Positions 36,032 to 43,621 of a DNA stretch of 64,000 bases are shown here, one piece after another. The stretch lies in NCBI GenBank assembly GCA_963803735.1, contig CAWDNV010000001.1, forward strand, positions 248,001 through 312,000. Direction: 5' to 3'. The notes below the pieces were generated by a model, which was not told the DNA's origin, searched no databases, and saw only the letters and a program-made list of their open reading frames with translations. The number at the start of each line of letters is the position of its first letter. Position 1 is the stretch's first letter. Source of the DNA: Palsa-189 sp963803735. Its GTDB lineage: Bacteria > Acidobacteriota > Terriglobia > Acidiferrales > UBA7541. A program made the position numbers and the translations under genes.

Positions 36032-36657
36032 GCCTGCTGCCTCTGCGCAAAATGTCGGCCCAGTTTTTCCCGCAATCTTAATCGTGCCCGCAGGAGCCTC
36101 GATTTCACAGCAGGCACGGAAATTCCCAGCGCCTCAGCCGTCTCTTCGGTCGAAAGCTGTTCCACATCGCGAAGCACGAAAACAGTGCGAAAGATCGGTT
36201 CGAGTTCCGCGATGGCGCTGCTAAGGATTGAGTTCAGTTCCGTCACCTGATAACGCTGTTCTGGCGTCGGCCCCCAATCCTCGATTTCGCGGGGTATCAG
36301 ATCTTCTTCAGTTTGCACTGGCTCGTCGAGCGACGTAACGTTCGGCCGCCTGCGTCGCAGCCGCATAAGCGCTTCGTTTACAGCAATACGCACGAGCCAT
36401 GTGTAAAAGCGCGAGTCGCCCTGAAAATCCGGCAGGTGCTGGAAGGATTTCAGAAAGGCGTCCTGCGTGGCATCTTCCGCATCTTCGCGGTTCTGCGTAA
36501 TGTTCATCGCCAGGCGAAAAATGCGGCGCTCGTAGCGATTTACGAGCTCGTCAAAGGCTTTTAGGTCGCCGCTCTTTGCCAGAGACACCAGTGCGCCTTC
36601 GTCGTCGCGGACGATTGTGGAAGGCATGCGTTTTGGTTCGGGTGAGCTCATAGGCAT
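36028..36657 (-). CDS. RpoE-like ECF sigma factor
   Basis: About 209 residues from the ATG at 36657; in-frame ATGs at 36651 and 36714 are alternatives and the frame is open to 36789. Region 2 is seen in 'DLKAFDELVNRYERRIFRLAMNITQNREDAEDATQDAFLKSFQ', region 4 in 'LEPIFRTVFVLRDVEQLSTEETAEALGISVPAVKSRLLRARLRLRE'. It directs RNA polymerase to a stress or envelope regulon and is held by the overlapping zinc-finger anti-sigma protein. The regulon is unknown. Confidence 0.87.
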   Translation of the reverse strand: MPMSSPEPKRMPSTIVRDDEGALVSLAKSGDLKAFDELVNRYERRIFRLAMNITQNREDAEDATQDAFLKSFQHLPDFQGDSRFYTWLVRIAVNEALMRLRRRRPNVTSLDEPVQTEEDLIPREIEDWGPTPEQRYQVTELNSILSSAIAELEPIFRTVFVLRDVEQLSTEETAEALGISVPAVKSRLLRARLRLREKLGRHFAQRQQA

Positions 36658-37101
36658 CAGCGGCGGTGCGCCCGCGGCGAAAAAGCCGCGTCCCAGCAGG
36701 TTAGCACATATCATTACCGCCTGAGCCATTCTGAAAACCCTTACACCAGCCAATTTGGCGGTGGTGCAGACATCGCGCGGTACGTCCAAAAACTCGCGCC
36801 GTTTCGTCTGATCTAACTCTTCCGATTGGACGCAGCAGCGGCAGCTCGGGATTCACGATCTAACCGCGAAAGATGCCGAAAGCACGTGCTGCTCCAGGCG
36901 CATGGCAGATCCTGAAAACTCGCCGATTAGACGTGGGGTTACTGAGATGCTTCACGGTCTAACCTCGCTTGTTTTTTGCAGCATTTCTCGTGCTACGCTT
37001 GCCCTCTTCTGATAGGGACAGCCGTGATTTCGGTGTACAGAATGAGTTATCGGGAATCTCGACCCCGCGCGGGCGGGAGCTTTCGCTACTAACTAGAAAT
37101 C
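36658..37101 (+). other. 444-base divergent spacer, no gene seen
   Basis: Lies between the ECF sigma gene (minus) and the DNA glycosylase gene (plus). No frame here has convincing protein composition beyond possible extra N-terminal residues of the sigma factor. It should carry the promoters of both genes, but I see no clear -35/-10 pair and no ECF-type autoregulatory box with confidence. Confidence 0.4.
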
Positions 37102-37611
37102 ATGCGGACTCTGCCAGACTACCTGCGGCGAGGAATGAAGCTGATCGTGGTCGGCTGCAATCCAGCCGATCGCTGGGCTCGCGCCGGCCACTATTACGCC
37201 GGGCGCACTAACCCTTTTTGGCCTTTGCTCTACGATTCCGGCATTCTGCCGGAATCGCTGCCTTACACTGACGACAAGCGCCTGATTGAATTCGGCATCG
37301 GCCTTACCGATCTGGTGAAGCGCGCCACGCGGGACATCGGCGAGCTGGAGCGGCAGGAAATCGCCGAGGGGCGGATTTTGCTTGCCCAAAAACTCGAAGA
37401 ATACGCGCCCCGCGTGATCGCTTTCAATGGCAAGGATACATACGAGAAGTTCGCGCAAAGACCCTGCAAGCTTGGTTTACAGACGGAAAAGCTCTATGGC
37501 GCGCGAGTCTTCGTCCTGCCTTCCACGGGAACACAATCCTCCAACGATCGCGGAATCGGATTGCGTTACTTCCGCCAGCTTGCCCAGGTGCTGCACGGCT
37601 TGCCCGATTGA
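37102..37611 (+). CDS. mug: Mismatch-specific uracil-DNA glycosylase (MUG/TDG type)
   Basis: 169 residues, the length of bacterial Mug. Motif 1 is 'VVGCNPADRWARAGHYYAGRTNPFW' (G-x-NP with the Asn that positions water, and the N-x-FW pocket), motif 2 'VFVLPSTGTQSSNDR' with the loop that holds the flipped base. It removes uracil or other damaged bases from G mispairs; cytoplasmic. It precedes the enoyl-CoA hydratase-like gene by 49 bases but the two need not be related. Confidence 0.8.
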   Translation: MRTLPDYLRRGMKLIVVGCNPADRWARAGHYYAGRTNPFWPLLYDSGILPESLPYTDDKRLIEFGIGLTDLVKRATRDIGELERQEIAEGRILLAQKLEEYAPRVIAFNGKDTYEKFAQRPCKLGLQTEKLYGARVFVLPSTGTQSSNDRGIGLRYFRQLAQVLHGLPD

Positions 37612-37660
37612 CCCCTCCTGAACGTACAATTGGTTTATTCTTCCCGGCGGGAGCTTGACC

Positions 37661-38467
37661 ATGGCCTCCGGATCCAGTTTTGCGCCGCTTGTGTTGGAAT
37701 CGCGCCGCGGCTCGGTGTCGACGATTACGTTGAATCGCCCCGACCGCCTTAATGCGTTGAATAGCGCCCTCGGCCAAGCCTTACTAGACGCGCTGAGCGG
37801 CGCCATGCACGATAACGCGGTTCGGGCTGTTGTACTCACCGGTGCGGGCCGAGGATTCTGTGCGGGTGGGGATGTCGAGGTTCTTCGAAAGGCTCGCGAA
37901 CGCGAAGAAGTCACCGAAATCGAGGCTCTGCTGAAGCTAGGGAAGCGGATCATCCTGGCCATCGCCACCATGCCGAAGCCCGTGATTGCCGCCGTTAATG
38001 GCCCTGCTGCGGGCGCGGGCGCGAATCTCGCGCTTGCCTGTACTATGCGCATCGCCTCGGAACAAGCCAGCTTCATCCAGAGCTTTGCCAAAATAGGCGT
38101 GTTCCCCGATTTTGGCGGCACTTATTTCCTGCCGCGGCTGGTTGGTCCATCTCTGGCCATGGAATTGATGCTCACCGCCGCAACCGTTTCCGCTGCCGAT
38201 GCGCTCAGGATCGGCTTGGTGTCACATGTTGTTCCGCCTGATTCCCTCGAAGCTGAAACGGCGCTGCTGGCTGATCGATTGGCTACGGCGCCACCGATTG
38301 TGGTTCGCGGAATCAAACAGGCCCTCTGCCTGGACGATCGCGAACAGCTCGAAAGGGCGCTGGACGAAGAAATTCGGTGGCAGGTGACCTGCTTTCGTTC
38401 GAAGGATTGCCTTGAGGGCCTGAACGCCTTTTTCGAGAAACGTCCTCCTCGTTTTCAAGGCGCCTGA
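37661..38467 (+). CDS. Enoyl-CoA hydratase/isomerase family protein
   Basis: 268 residues from the ATG at 37661 with GGCGGGA before it. Crotonase-fold motifs: 'ITLNRPDRLNALNSAL', 'VVLTGAGRGFCAGGDVEVL' (oxyanion hole), 'KPVIAAVNGPAAGAGANLALACTM', 'FAKIGVFPDFGGTYFLPRLVG'. The last of these keeps the acidic Asp at a catalytic position of PaaG/hydratase-type enzymes. It could hydrate or isomerise an acyl-CoA in fatty or aromatic acid breakdown. No other beta-oxidation gene is next to it. Confidence 0.87.
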   Translation: MASGSSFAPLVLESRRGSVSTITLNRPDRLNALNSALGQALLDALSGAMHDNAVRAVVLTGAGRGFCAGGDVEVLRKAREREEVTEIEALLKLGKRIILAIATMPKPVIAAVNGPAAGAGANLALACTMRIASEQASFIQSFAKIGVFPDFGGTYFLPRLVGPSLAMELMLTAATVSAADALRIGLVSHVVPPDSLEAETALLADRLATAPPIVVRGIKQALCLDDREQLERALDEEIRWQVTCFRSKDCLEGLNAFFEKRPPRFQGA

Positions 38468-38568
38468 GTTTCCTCGGGAACTTGCACTCTGGCCTTCGAG
38501 ATAGACCATTACCCGGAAAATCGCCGTCCTCACCTGTTATATAACTAGAGGCGCATGCAGAAGCTTAT

Positions 38569-39105
38569 ATGAGTGGCGATTCCGTACCCTTCGTTCTGCC
38601 GCTTTCGCGCCTTGCAACCGGCTGCGAGGCCACCACCCTGTATCGCGAACTGCGCAAGCCTCTGCTTCGCTATCTCGTATGTCTCGGCCTCTCGGCCGAT
38701 GAAGCGCAGGACGTCGTGCAAGATGCGTTCCTAAGCCTGCATCGCCATTTGGATTCCGGTGGCTCGCGGGAAAATATCCGTAGCTGGCTTTTCCGAGTGG
38801 CCCACAATGCGGCCAGGAATCGCCAGAATCGTTACGAGCGCCGGTTCGCTGCGCCGCTGGAAGATGGCTTAGCTTTGGCCTTGAACGAAGCGACGCCAGA
38901 GCAAGTTGTTTTAGAGAAGGAAAAGTTCAGCCGACTGCGAAAAGCAATTCGCCTCCTGACCGAACCCGAACGGGAATGTCTGCTGTTGCGTGCGGGAGGG
39001 TTGCGTTATCGCGAAATCGGCGAAGTTTTAGAGCTTTCGACCTCAACGGTGGGCGATACCGTCGAGCGCGCGATCCGAAAATTGGCGGAGAAATGCAATG
39101 TGTGA
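38569..39105 (+). CDS. ECF sigma factor (second system)
   Basis: 178 residues. Region 2 'LRYLVCLGLSADEAQDVVQDAFLSLHRHL' with 'IRSWLFRVAHNAARNRQNR', and region 4 'LLTEPERECLLLRAGGLRYREIGEVLELSTSTVGDTVERAIRKL'. The last eight bases overlap the start of the anti-sigma gene. First gene of a three-gene overlapping set with the anti-sigma factor and a secreted protein. The regulon is unknown. Confidence 0.85.
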   Translation: MSGDSVPFVLPLSRLATGCEATTLYRELRKPLLRYLVCLGLSADEAQDVVQDAFLSLHRHLDSGGSRENIRSWLFRVAHNAARNRQNRYERRFAAPLEDGLALALNEATPEQVVLEKEKFSRLRKAIRLLTEPERECLLLRAGGLRYREIGEVLELSTSTVGDTVERAIRKLAEKCNV

Positions 39106-39754
39106 CTTTGCAGAGAAATTAATGGCTTGGCTGGACCAGGAACTTCCGGACAACGATGCCGCCACTGTGGAATGGCATCTTCAGGGTTGCCCTGAATGCC
39201 GCGACCGACTGGAAGCGTATCGCCGGGTGAGTGGCGCGTTTGACCGATATTATGACGCTTATTGCGATGCCGTTACAGCTTCGAAGCCGGGCTGCAGACT
39301 AACGCGTCCTGTGCTTACGATTTCGGGCGGCGTGGCCGTAGCCGCCGCAGTAGCGATGTTTTTCCTGCTCGCGGCACGATGGCGCGTGCAGCCGGCTGCC
39401 CCGAGTGCAGCGCCAATCCCGACAGTGATCGACGCGGCGAAGGCGTTGCCACCGGCGCACGCCGCGCAGCCAGTATTGGCTGAGATCAGGCCAGTCGCTC
39501 AAGCCCAGCACCGAAAGGGAGCCGAGCACGTAAAGCAGGCAGCCGCGCAGCGTCAAAGCGAAGAGACGAGCCGGCTTGCCTCCGCGCCTGCTGTCGAAAT
39601 CGCTATCCCTGCTGACGCAATCTTCCCCCCGGGCGCTGTCCCAGAGGGCGTCGGCTTCACAGCAGACGTGACGATTGCCCCAGATGGTTCGGCTCAGCAG
39701 GTTCGCTTGCACCCGCAGCTCACACAATTTGAAAGGAGGCCCACTCGGCCATGA
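39098..39754 (+). CDS. Membrane-bound anti-sigma factor with zinc finger
   Basis: 218 residues. Zinc finger near the N-terminus ('MAWLDQELPDNDAATVEWHLQGCPECRDRL', H-x3-C-x2-C), one membrane helix about residues 74-92 ('VAVAAAVAMFFLLAA'), and a periplasmic Ala/Pro-rich tail ending in a small beta-rich segment ('IPADAIFPPGAVPEGVGFTADVTIAPDGSAQQVRLHP') that resembles a TonB C-terminal-like fold. It would hold the overlapping ECF factor and sense an envelope signal through the tail. Four bases overlap the next gene. Confidence 0.78.
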   Translation: MCDFAEKLMAWLDQELPDNDAATVEWHLQGCPECRDRLEAYRRVSGAFDRYYDAYCDAVTASKPGCRLTRPVLTISGGVAVAAAVAMFFLLAARWRVQPAAPSAAPIPTVIDAAKALPPAHAAQPVLAEIRPVAQAQHRKGAEHVKQAAAQRQSEETSRLASAPAVEIAIPADAIFPPGAVPEGVGFTADVTIAPDGSAQQVRLHPQLTQFERRPTRP

Positions 39755-40719
39755 ATCCCACAATCACGAAAGGCGTTTGCATCTTCATACTTGCGGGTTT
39801 CTCTTGCGCAGTTAGCGCGTTCGCCCAGACGGGCTTTTCGGTGGCTCAAACTGCCGGTCCCGTTCCCGGCCCGGGCCCCGTTACGATTGGCATAGCCGGA
39901 GCATTCGCTCGTGGTTCTGCCGCTCCGGTAGTGGGCGCGCCCTATTCGGCCACGGTCACGAACGAATCTGTCCAAACGCTCGCCGACGGAAATCGCATCG
40001 TTCAGAACAGCACCGGCACGATCGCCCGCGATTCTCAGGGCCGCACGCGCCAGGATACGATGTTGCCGCCCATCGGAAATCTGTCGGCTGCCAATGCGCC
40101 TCATCTCATTTTTATCCACGATCCCGTCGCGCAGACCTCCTACACTCTGAACCTGACCGATAAGACTGCGCAGAAGATGCCGGTACCTCCGCTCCCACCG
40201 CTACCTCTGCCTTTACTGAACGGAAAAGGCGATGGACTGGACGTGGCCATCGCCTCGGGCGCCGAAGTGAGCAGGGGCGCGCGCGGCCCTGCCGTTCCCG
40301 GGCCGGACGCTTTATATATTCAGACGAACGACATGGCCGCAGCTTCCGGCCAATTGCCTAACCCCCCGATGATCGCCCAGAAAGTATTCCTAACAAATGA
40401 TCAAGGACAAGCCACCACGGAAGATCTGGGCTCACAAACGATGGAAGGCGTCTTTGTGACTGGGGTGCGCACGACTCGGACGATCCCCGCCGGCCAGATT
40501 GGAAATGACAAGCCCATCAGCATTCTCACCGAAGTCTGGACTTCGCCTGATTTGAAGACCATCATCTACAGCAAGCGAAGCGATCCGCGCATGGGCGAGC
40601 TGACCTTCCAACTTACGAATATTACGCGCGCCGAACCGGATGCTTCCTTGTTCACCGTGCCTGCCGATTTCAAACTCGTCGAAGGCCCGAAGCCCATCAT
40701 TTATCGCTCCAACCAATAG
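39751..40719 (+). CDS. Secreted protein coupled to the ECF/anti-sigma genes
   Basis: 322 residues with a signal peptide (cut near AFAQ). The mature protein is Pro/Gly/Ala-rich at the start, then has 'GAPYSATVTNESVQTLADGNRIVQNSTGTIARDSQGRTRQDTM', a segment I have met in other Acidobacteriota secreted proteins, and a later beta-rich region with 'ILTEVWTSPDLKTIIYSKRSDPRMGELTFQLTNI'. The start ATG overlaps the anti-sigma stop (ATGA), so all three genes are translated together. It may be the signal receptor or the main output of the ECF system. Function unknown. Confidence 0.72.
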   Translation: MNPTITKGVCIFILAGFSCAVSAFAQTGFSVAQTAGPVPGPGPVTIGIAGAFARGSAAPVVGAPYSATVTNESVQTLADGNRIVQNSTGTIARDSQGRTRQDTMLPPIGNLSAANAPHLIFIHDPVAQTSYTLNLTDKTAQKMPVPPLPPLPLPLLNGKGDGLDVAIASGAEVSRGARGPAVPGPDALYIQTNDMAAASGQLPNPPMIAQKVFLTNDQGQATTEDLGSQTMEGVFVTGVRTTRTIPAGQIGNDKPISILTEVWTSPDLKTIIYSKRSDPRMGELTFQLTNITRAEPDASLFTVPADFKLVEGPKPIIYRSNQ

Positions 40720-40866
40720 CCGACGCAGACAGCCCGTTCAGGTCTGAAGAGGACTCGCAGGAAGCCCAACGCACTGCGAGATGCTGTTTGTGGCGTTGGG
40801 AGGCTGTGTCAGTGCGAGACGATTCCCGTCCCGTGCGATACGATATTGCGTTGCGGGAGGCGCACC

Positions 40867-41520
40867 ATGGATGGAAACGAATTCGTCAGCAAACTTAAAG
40901 CCGAAAACGAGGCCATCCTCGCCAAAATCGATGAGCCGCCGATCTCCTCAGCAATTCCCAACGGCGAGCTTCTCGCCACGCTGGTCAGGATGGCCCTCAA
41001 AAACGAGATCGAAGCCGCCGAAATCGCCGCCGAGTGGGTCTGCACGACTCCGGAGCTGAATGCAAAGCTCGCCCTGGCCTGCCACGCCGGTGACGAAGCT
41101 CGGCATTATCAGCTGATCGAAGAGAAGGCCCGCGCCATGGGTATTTCGCTGGACGGCTTTCGGCCTCTCGATCCACCGAGTCCGGTGCTGATTTATCTCC
41201 GAGCCCTCAAGACGACGCCCGAACGCATTGCCGGTGCGCTTGTCGCGCGAGAAGCCATGGGCGGCCGGAGGAATGTGCAGTTCCTCGCATTTCTCGATCG
41301 CATCGGCCAGCGCGAATTTGCCGCGCTTTATCGCGATGTCATCAATCCCGATGAGGACCGTCACCATCGCTTAGGCTGCGCTGTCCTGGCGGAGCTCGCC
41401 TCATCACCTGAAGCGCAGCAAGCCGCCCGCCGCGCCGCGCTGGGCTTGCTCGAGACCGGCGATCGCGTTCGTTCGAACGCTCTGCGGAGCACCGGCGCGC
41501 CCGTTATTCCCGGCTGCTAG
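40867..41520 (+). CDS. Ferritin-like (di-iron fold) protein
   Basis: 217 residues from the ATG at 40867 rather than the earlier 40846 codon, which has no ribosome-binding signal. All helical. 'LVRMALKNEIEAAEIAAEW' has an E-x-x-E pattern, 'CHAGDEARHYQLIEEKA' has the DEARH signature of ferritin-like proteins, 'EAMGGRRNVQFLAFLDRI' and 'DVINPDEDRHHRLGC' give further carboxylate and His ligands. These match the four-helix di-iron bundle. The reaction is unknown; oxidase, hydroxylase or iron storage are all possible. It stands alone with about 125 bases upstream. Confidence 0.7.
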   Translation: MDGNEFVSKLKAENEAILAKIDEPPISSAIPNGELLATLVRMALKNEIEAAEIAAEWVCTTPELNAKLALACHAGDEARHYQLIEEKARAMGISLDGFRPLDPPSPVLIYLRALKTTPERIAGALVAREAMGGRRNVQFLAFLDRIGQREFAALYRDVINPDEDRHHRLGCAVLAELASSPEAQQAARRAALGLLETGDRVRSNALRSTGAPVIPGC

Positions 41521-41575
41521 CTGACAAAAACGAAGTTCGTCAGGCCCCATGCCCTGCTCTGATATCATCGAAGCC

Positions 41576-42136
41576 ATGAACATAGCTGAGAAAATTGTGT
41601 TGGAGCAAGGGGACCTGACCGAGAGCGACGTCGACGCCATCGTCAATGCCGCCAATAACGACCTCAAACTAGGCGGTGGCCTCGCGGGCGTCATTCGCCG
41701 CAAGGCTGGAGACGGCATTCAGCGGGAATGCAATGAAATAGGCGCGGTGCCCGTAGGGGGCGCGGCGATCACTTCGGCGGGGAAGCTGAAAGCGCGTCAC
41801 ATCATTCATGCGGCAACCATGCAGCTTGGCGGCTTAACCACCGGGCACGCATTGCGCGCTTCCACTGCGCATTCTTTGCGTATCGCTACCGAGAAGGGAC
41901 TTCGCACTATCGCTTTTCCAGCTATCGGTACTGGTATCGGCGGCTTTCCGCTTTCCGAATGCGCGGCGATCATGCTGAAGGAAGCCGTGGAACATCTGAA
42001 GAAGCCAACCTCCCTCGAAAAAATCTATTTTATTCTCTTCGACAAGACAGCTCTCACGGCGTTTGAAAAAGAGCTTCACGAAATGAAGACTCGAGGCGAC
42101 CTGGATGGCGACAGCCTTTCGGGAGCGGCTCGGTGA
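41576..42136 (+). CDS. Macro-domain protein (ADP-ribose binding)
   Basis: 186 residues from the ATG at 41576. Complete MacroD-type layout: 'EKIVLEQGDLTESDVDAIVNAANNDLKLGGGLAGVI', 'GGAAITSAGKLKARHIIHAAT', 'TIAFPAIGTGIGGFPLSECA'. The NAAN and GGGLAG... pieces form the ADP-ribose pocket. Members remove ADP-ribose from proteins or deacetylate O-acetyl-ADP-ribose. The C-terminus overlaps the next small gene by four bases (GTGA) and that gene overlaps the MidA gene, so the three may work together. Confidence 0.87.
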   Translation: MNIAEKIVLEQGDLTESDVDAIVNAANNDLKLGGGLAGVIRRKAGDGIQRECNEIGAVPVGGAAITSAGKLKARHIIHAATMQLGGLTTGHALRASTAHSLRIATEKGLRTIAFPAIGTGIGGFPLSECAAIMLKEAVEHLKKPTSLEKIYFILFDKTALTAFEKELHEMKTRGDLDGDSLSGAAR

Positions 42137-42450
42137 GCGGAAGAAGCTCATCTTCGCCGCGTGCACATTCAGTTTCTGCGGACGAACTCCTGGAGAAAGT
42201 GAAGAAGGAGTTGGTTCGCTACGAGCATCCGCTTTTTGATTTTGACGCGCGCGCCGCTTCCGGCGGCATCCAGGTCGAAATTCGTTTCAAACCTGCGGGC
42301 GTGGAAGTCCATACGTACTACTTTCTTCTTCAGCCGCGCGAGATCGAGCATTCGCAGTTTTCGTGGTCATTTCAACGGCAGCTCTACGATTGCCTGCACG
42401 ACTACGTCATCGAAATGTTTGTCTGCAATCCGCAGAGGCAGGACACTTGA
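42133..42450 (+). CDS. Small protein of unknown function between macro-domain and MidA genes
   Basis: 105 residues from a GTG that overlaps the macro-domain stop. A Ser/Arg-rich N-terminus precedes a helix ('SADELLEKVKKELVRYEHPLFDFDARA'), beta-like segments ('GGIQVEIRFKPAGVEVHTYYFLLQPREIE') and a C-terminal helix ('WSFQRQLYDCLHDYVIEMFV'). Looks like a compact alpha/beta protein. No known family comes to mind. The 3' end overlaps the TTG of the MidA gene. Confidence 0.65.
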   Translation: MSGRSSSSPRAHSVSADELLEKVKKELVRYEHPLFDFDARAASGGIQVEIRFKPAGVEVHTYYFLLQPREIEHSQFSWSFQRQLYDCLHDYVIEMFVCNPQRQDT

Positions 42451-43604
42451 AAGCGGTGGGAACTCAAGAGCGCGTGAAAGCAGCCCTCACTACGCCACTC
42501 GCCCGAGTGCTCGCCGAGCGCATTCGAAGGTCCGGACCAATTCCTTTCGCGGAGTACATGCGCGAATGCCTTTATCATCCGGAGTTTGGTTATTACAGCA
42601 AACCGGAAGCCTGGCGTTTCGCTGATTTTTATACGAGTGTCGATGTCCATCCGATTTTTGGGCGTCTATTCGCTCGGCAGCTTGTAGAAATGTGGGATGC
42701 GCTCGGCCGCCCGCGCGAATTCCATGCGGTCGAGGCCGGCGCAGGGACAGGCCGTCTGGCCGCACACATTCTGGATTTCGCTGCCCAAAAACTCGCCGAA
42801 TTCTACGGCGCGCTGCGCTATTTCGCGGTCGAGCAATCCCGGGCTCGGCGCGAACGCCATCGCGAAAATCTGCGACCTCACCTTGAAAAGGGCACAGCCA
42901 TCTCTGCGGCCGAGTTGCCCCACGAAATTCCCACCGGCTGCGTTTTCTCAAACGAATTGCTCGATGCGCTTCCCGTTCACCGCGTTCTCCTGCAGCGCGG
43001 CAGCCTGCGCGAGATCTACGTCAATCTTAACGAAGACGCATTTACCGAGGATCCCGGCACCCTCACCTCTGCCGAGATCGAACAATATTTTGAGGAGCAA
43101 TACGTTACGCTTCGAGAGGGCCAGCAGGCAGAAGTGAACCTCGAGGCGTGCGAATGGATTCAGGCCGTCGGCCGGCGGCTGGGTCGCGGCTTCGTCCTGA
43201 CCGTGGATTACGGCCACGAGGCTGCCGAGCTTTATAACCAGCGCCACATGCGCGGCACTCTTTTGGCCTATTCAGAGCACCGTGCGAGCGAGGATTTCTT
43301 TGCGTCCCCGGGTGAGCAGGATTTGACCGCACATGTGAACTTCACGGCGCTGGATCTTTGGGGCCGTCGCGCAGGTCTTTCACGCACGGGATGCGTTTCA
43401 CAGATGGCGTTTTTAGTTGCGCTCGGCCGAGCCAACGAGTTTGCTGATCTTTACGGCGAAAATACAAGCGAAGTTGAGCGCATTCGCGCCCGCCTGTTAC
43501 TGAAATCGTTGATCAATCCGGAAGGAATGGGAGAGACGTTTCAGGTTTTCATTCAGCACAAGGGCATCGCTCAGCCGTATCTCACGGGTTTGCAAGGTAT
43601 CTGA
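42447..43604 (+). CDS. midA: MidA/NDUFAF7-family SAM-dependent methyltransferase
   Basis: 385 residues from a TTG at 42447 (TTGA overlap with the previous stop); a GTG at 42456 is an alternative. 'RIRRSGPIPFAEYMRECLYHPEFGYYSK' is the family start; 'FHAVEAGAGTGRLAAHIL' is the SAM site; 'VFSNELLDALPVHRV' is the family NELLDALP motif; 'GFVLTVDYGHEA' follows. The relatives (NDUFAF7, MidA) are protein arginine methyltransferases; the human one modifies NDUFS2 of complex I. The bacterial target is unknown. It is translationally coupled to the small protein and to the macro-domain gene. Confidence 0.87.
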   Translation: MKAVGTQERVKAALTTPLARVLAERIRRSGPIPFAEYMRECLYHPEFGYYSKPEAWRFADFYTSVDVHPIFGRLFARQLVEMWDALGRPREFHAVEAGAGTGRLAAHILDFAAQKLAEFYGALRYFAVEQSRARRERHRENLRPHLEKGTAISAAELPHEIPTGCVFSNELLDALPVHRVLLQRGSLREIYVNLNEDAFTEDPGTLTSAEIEQYFEEQYVTLREGQQAEVNLEACEWIQAVGRRLGRGFVLTVDYGHEAAELYNQRHMRGTLLAYSEHRASEDFFASPGEQDLTAHVNFTALDLWGRRAGLSRTGCVSQMAFLVALGRANEFADLYGENTSEVERIRARLLLKSLINPEGMGETFQVFIQHKGIAQPYLTGLQGI

Positions 43605-43621
43605 GGGCGCTAGATCTCGGG

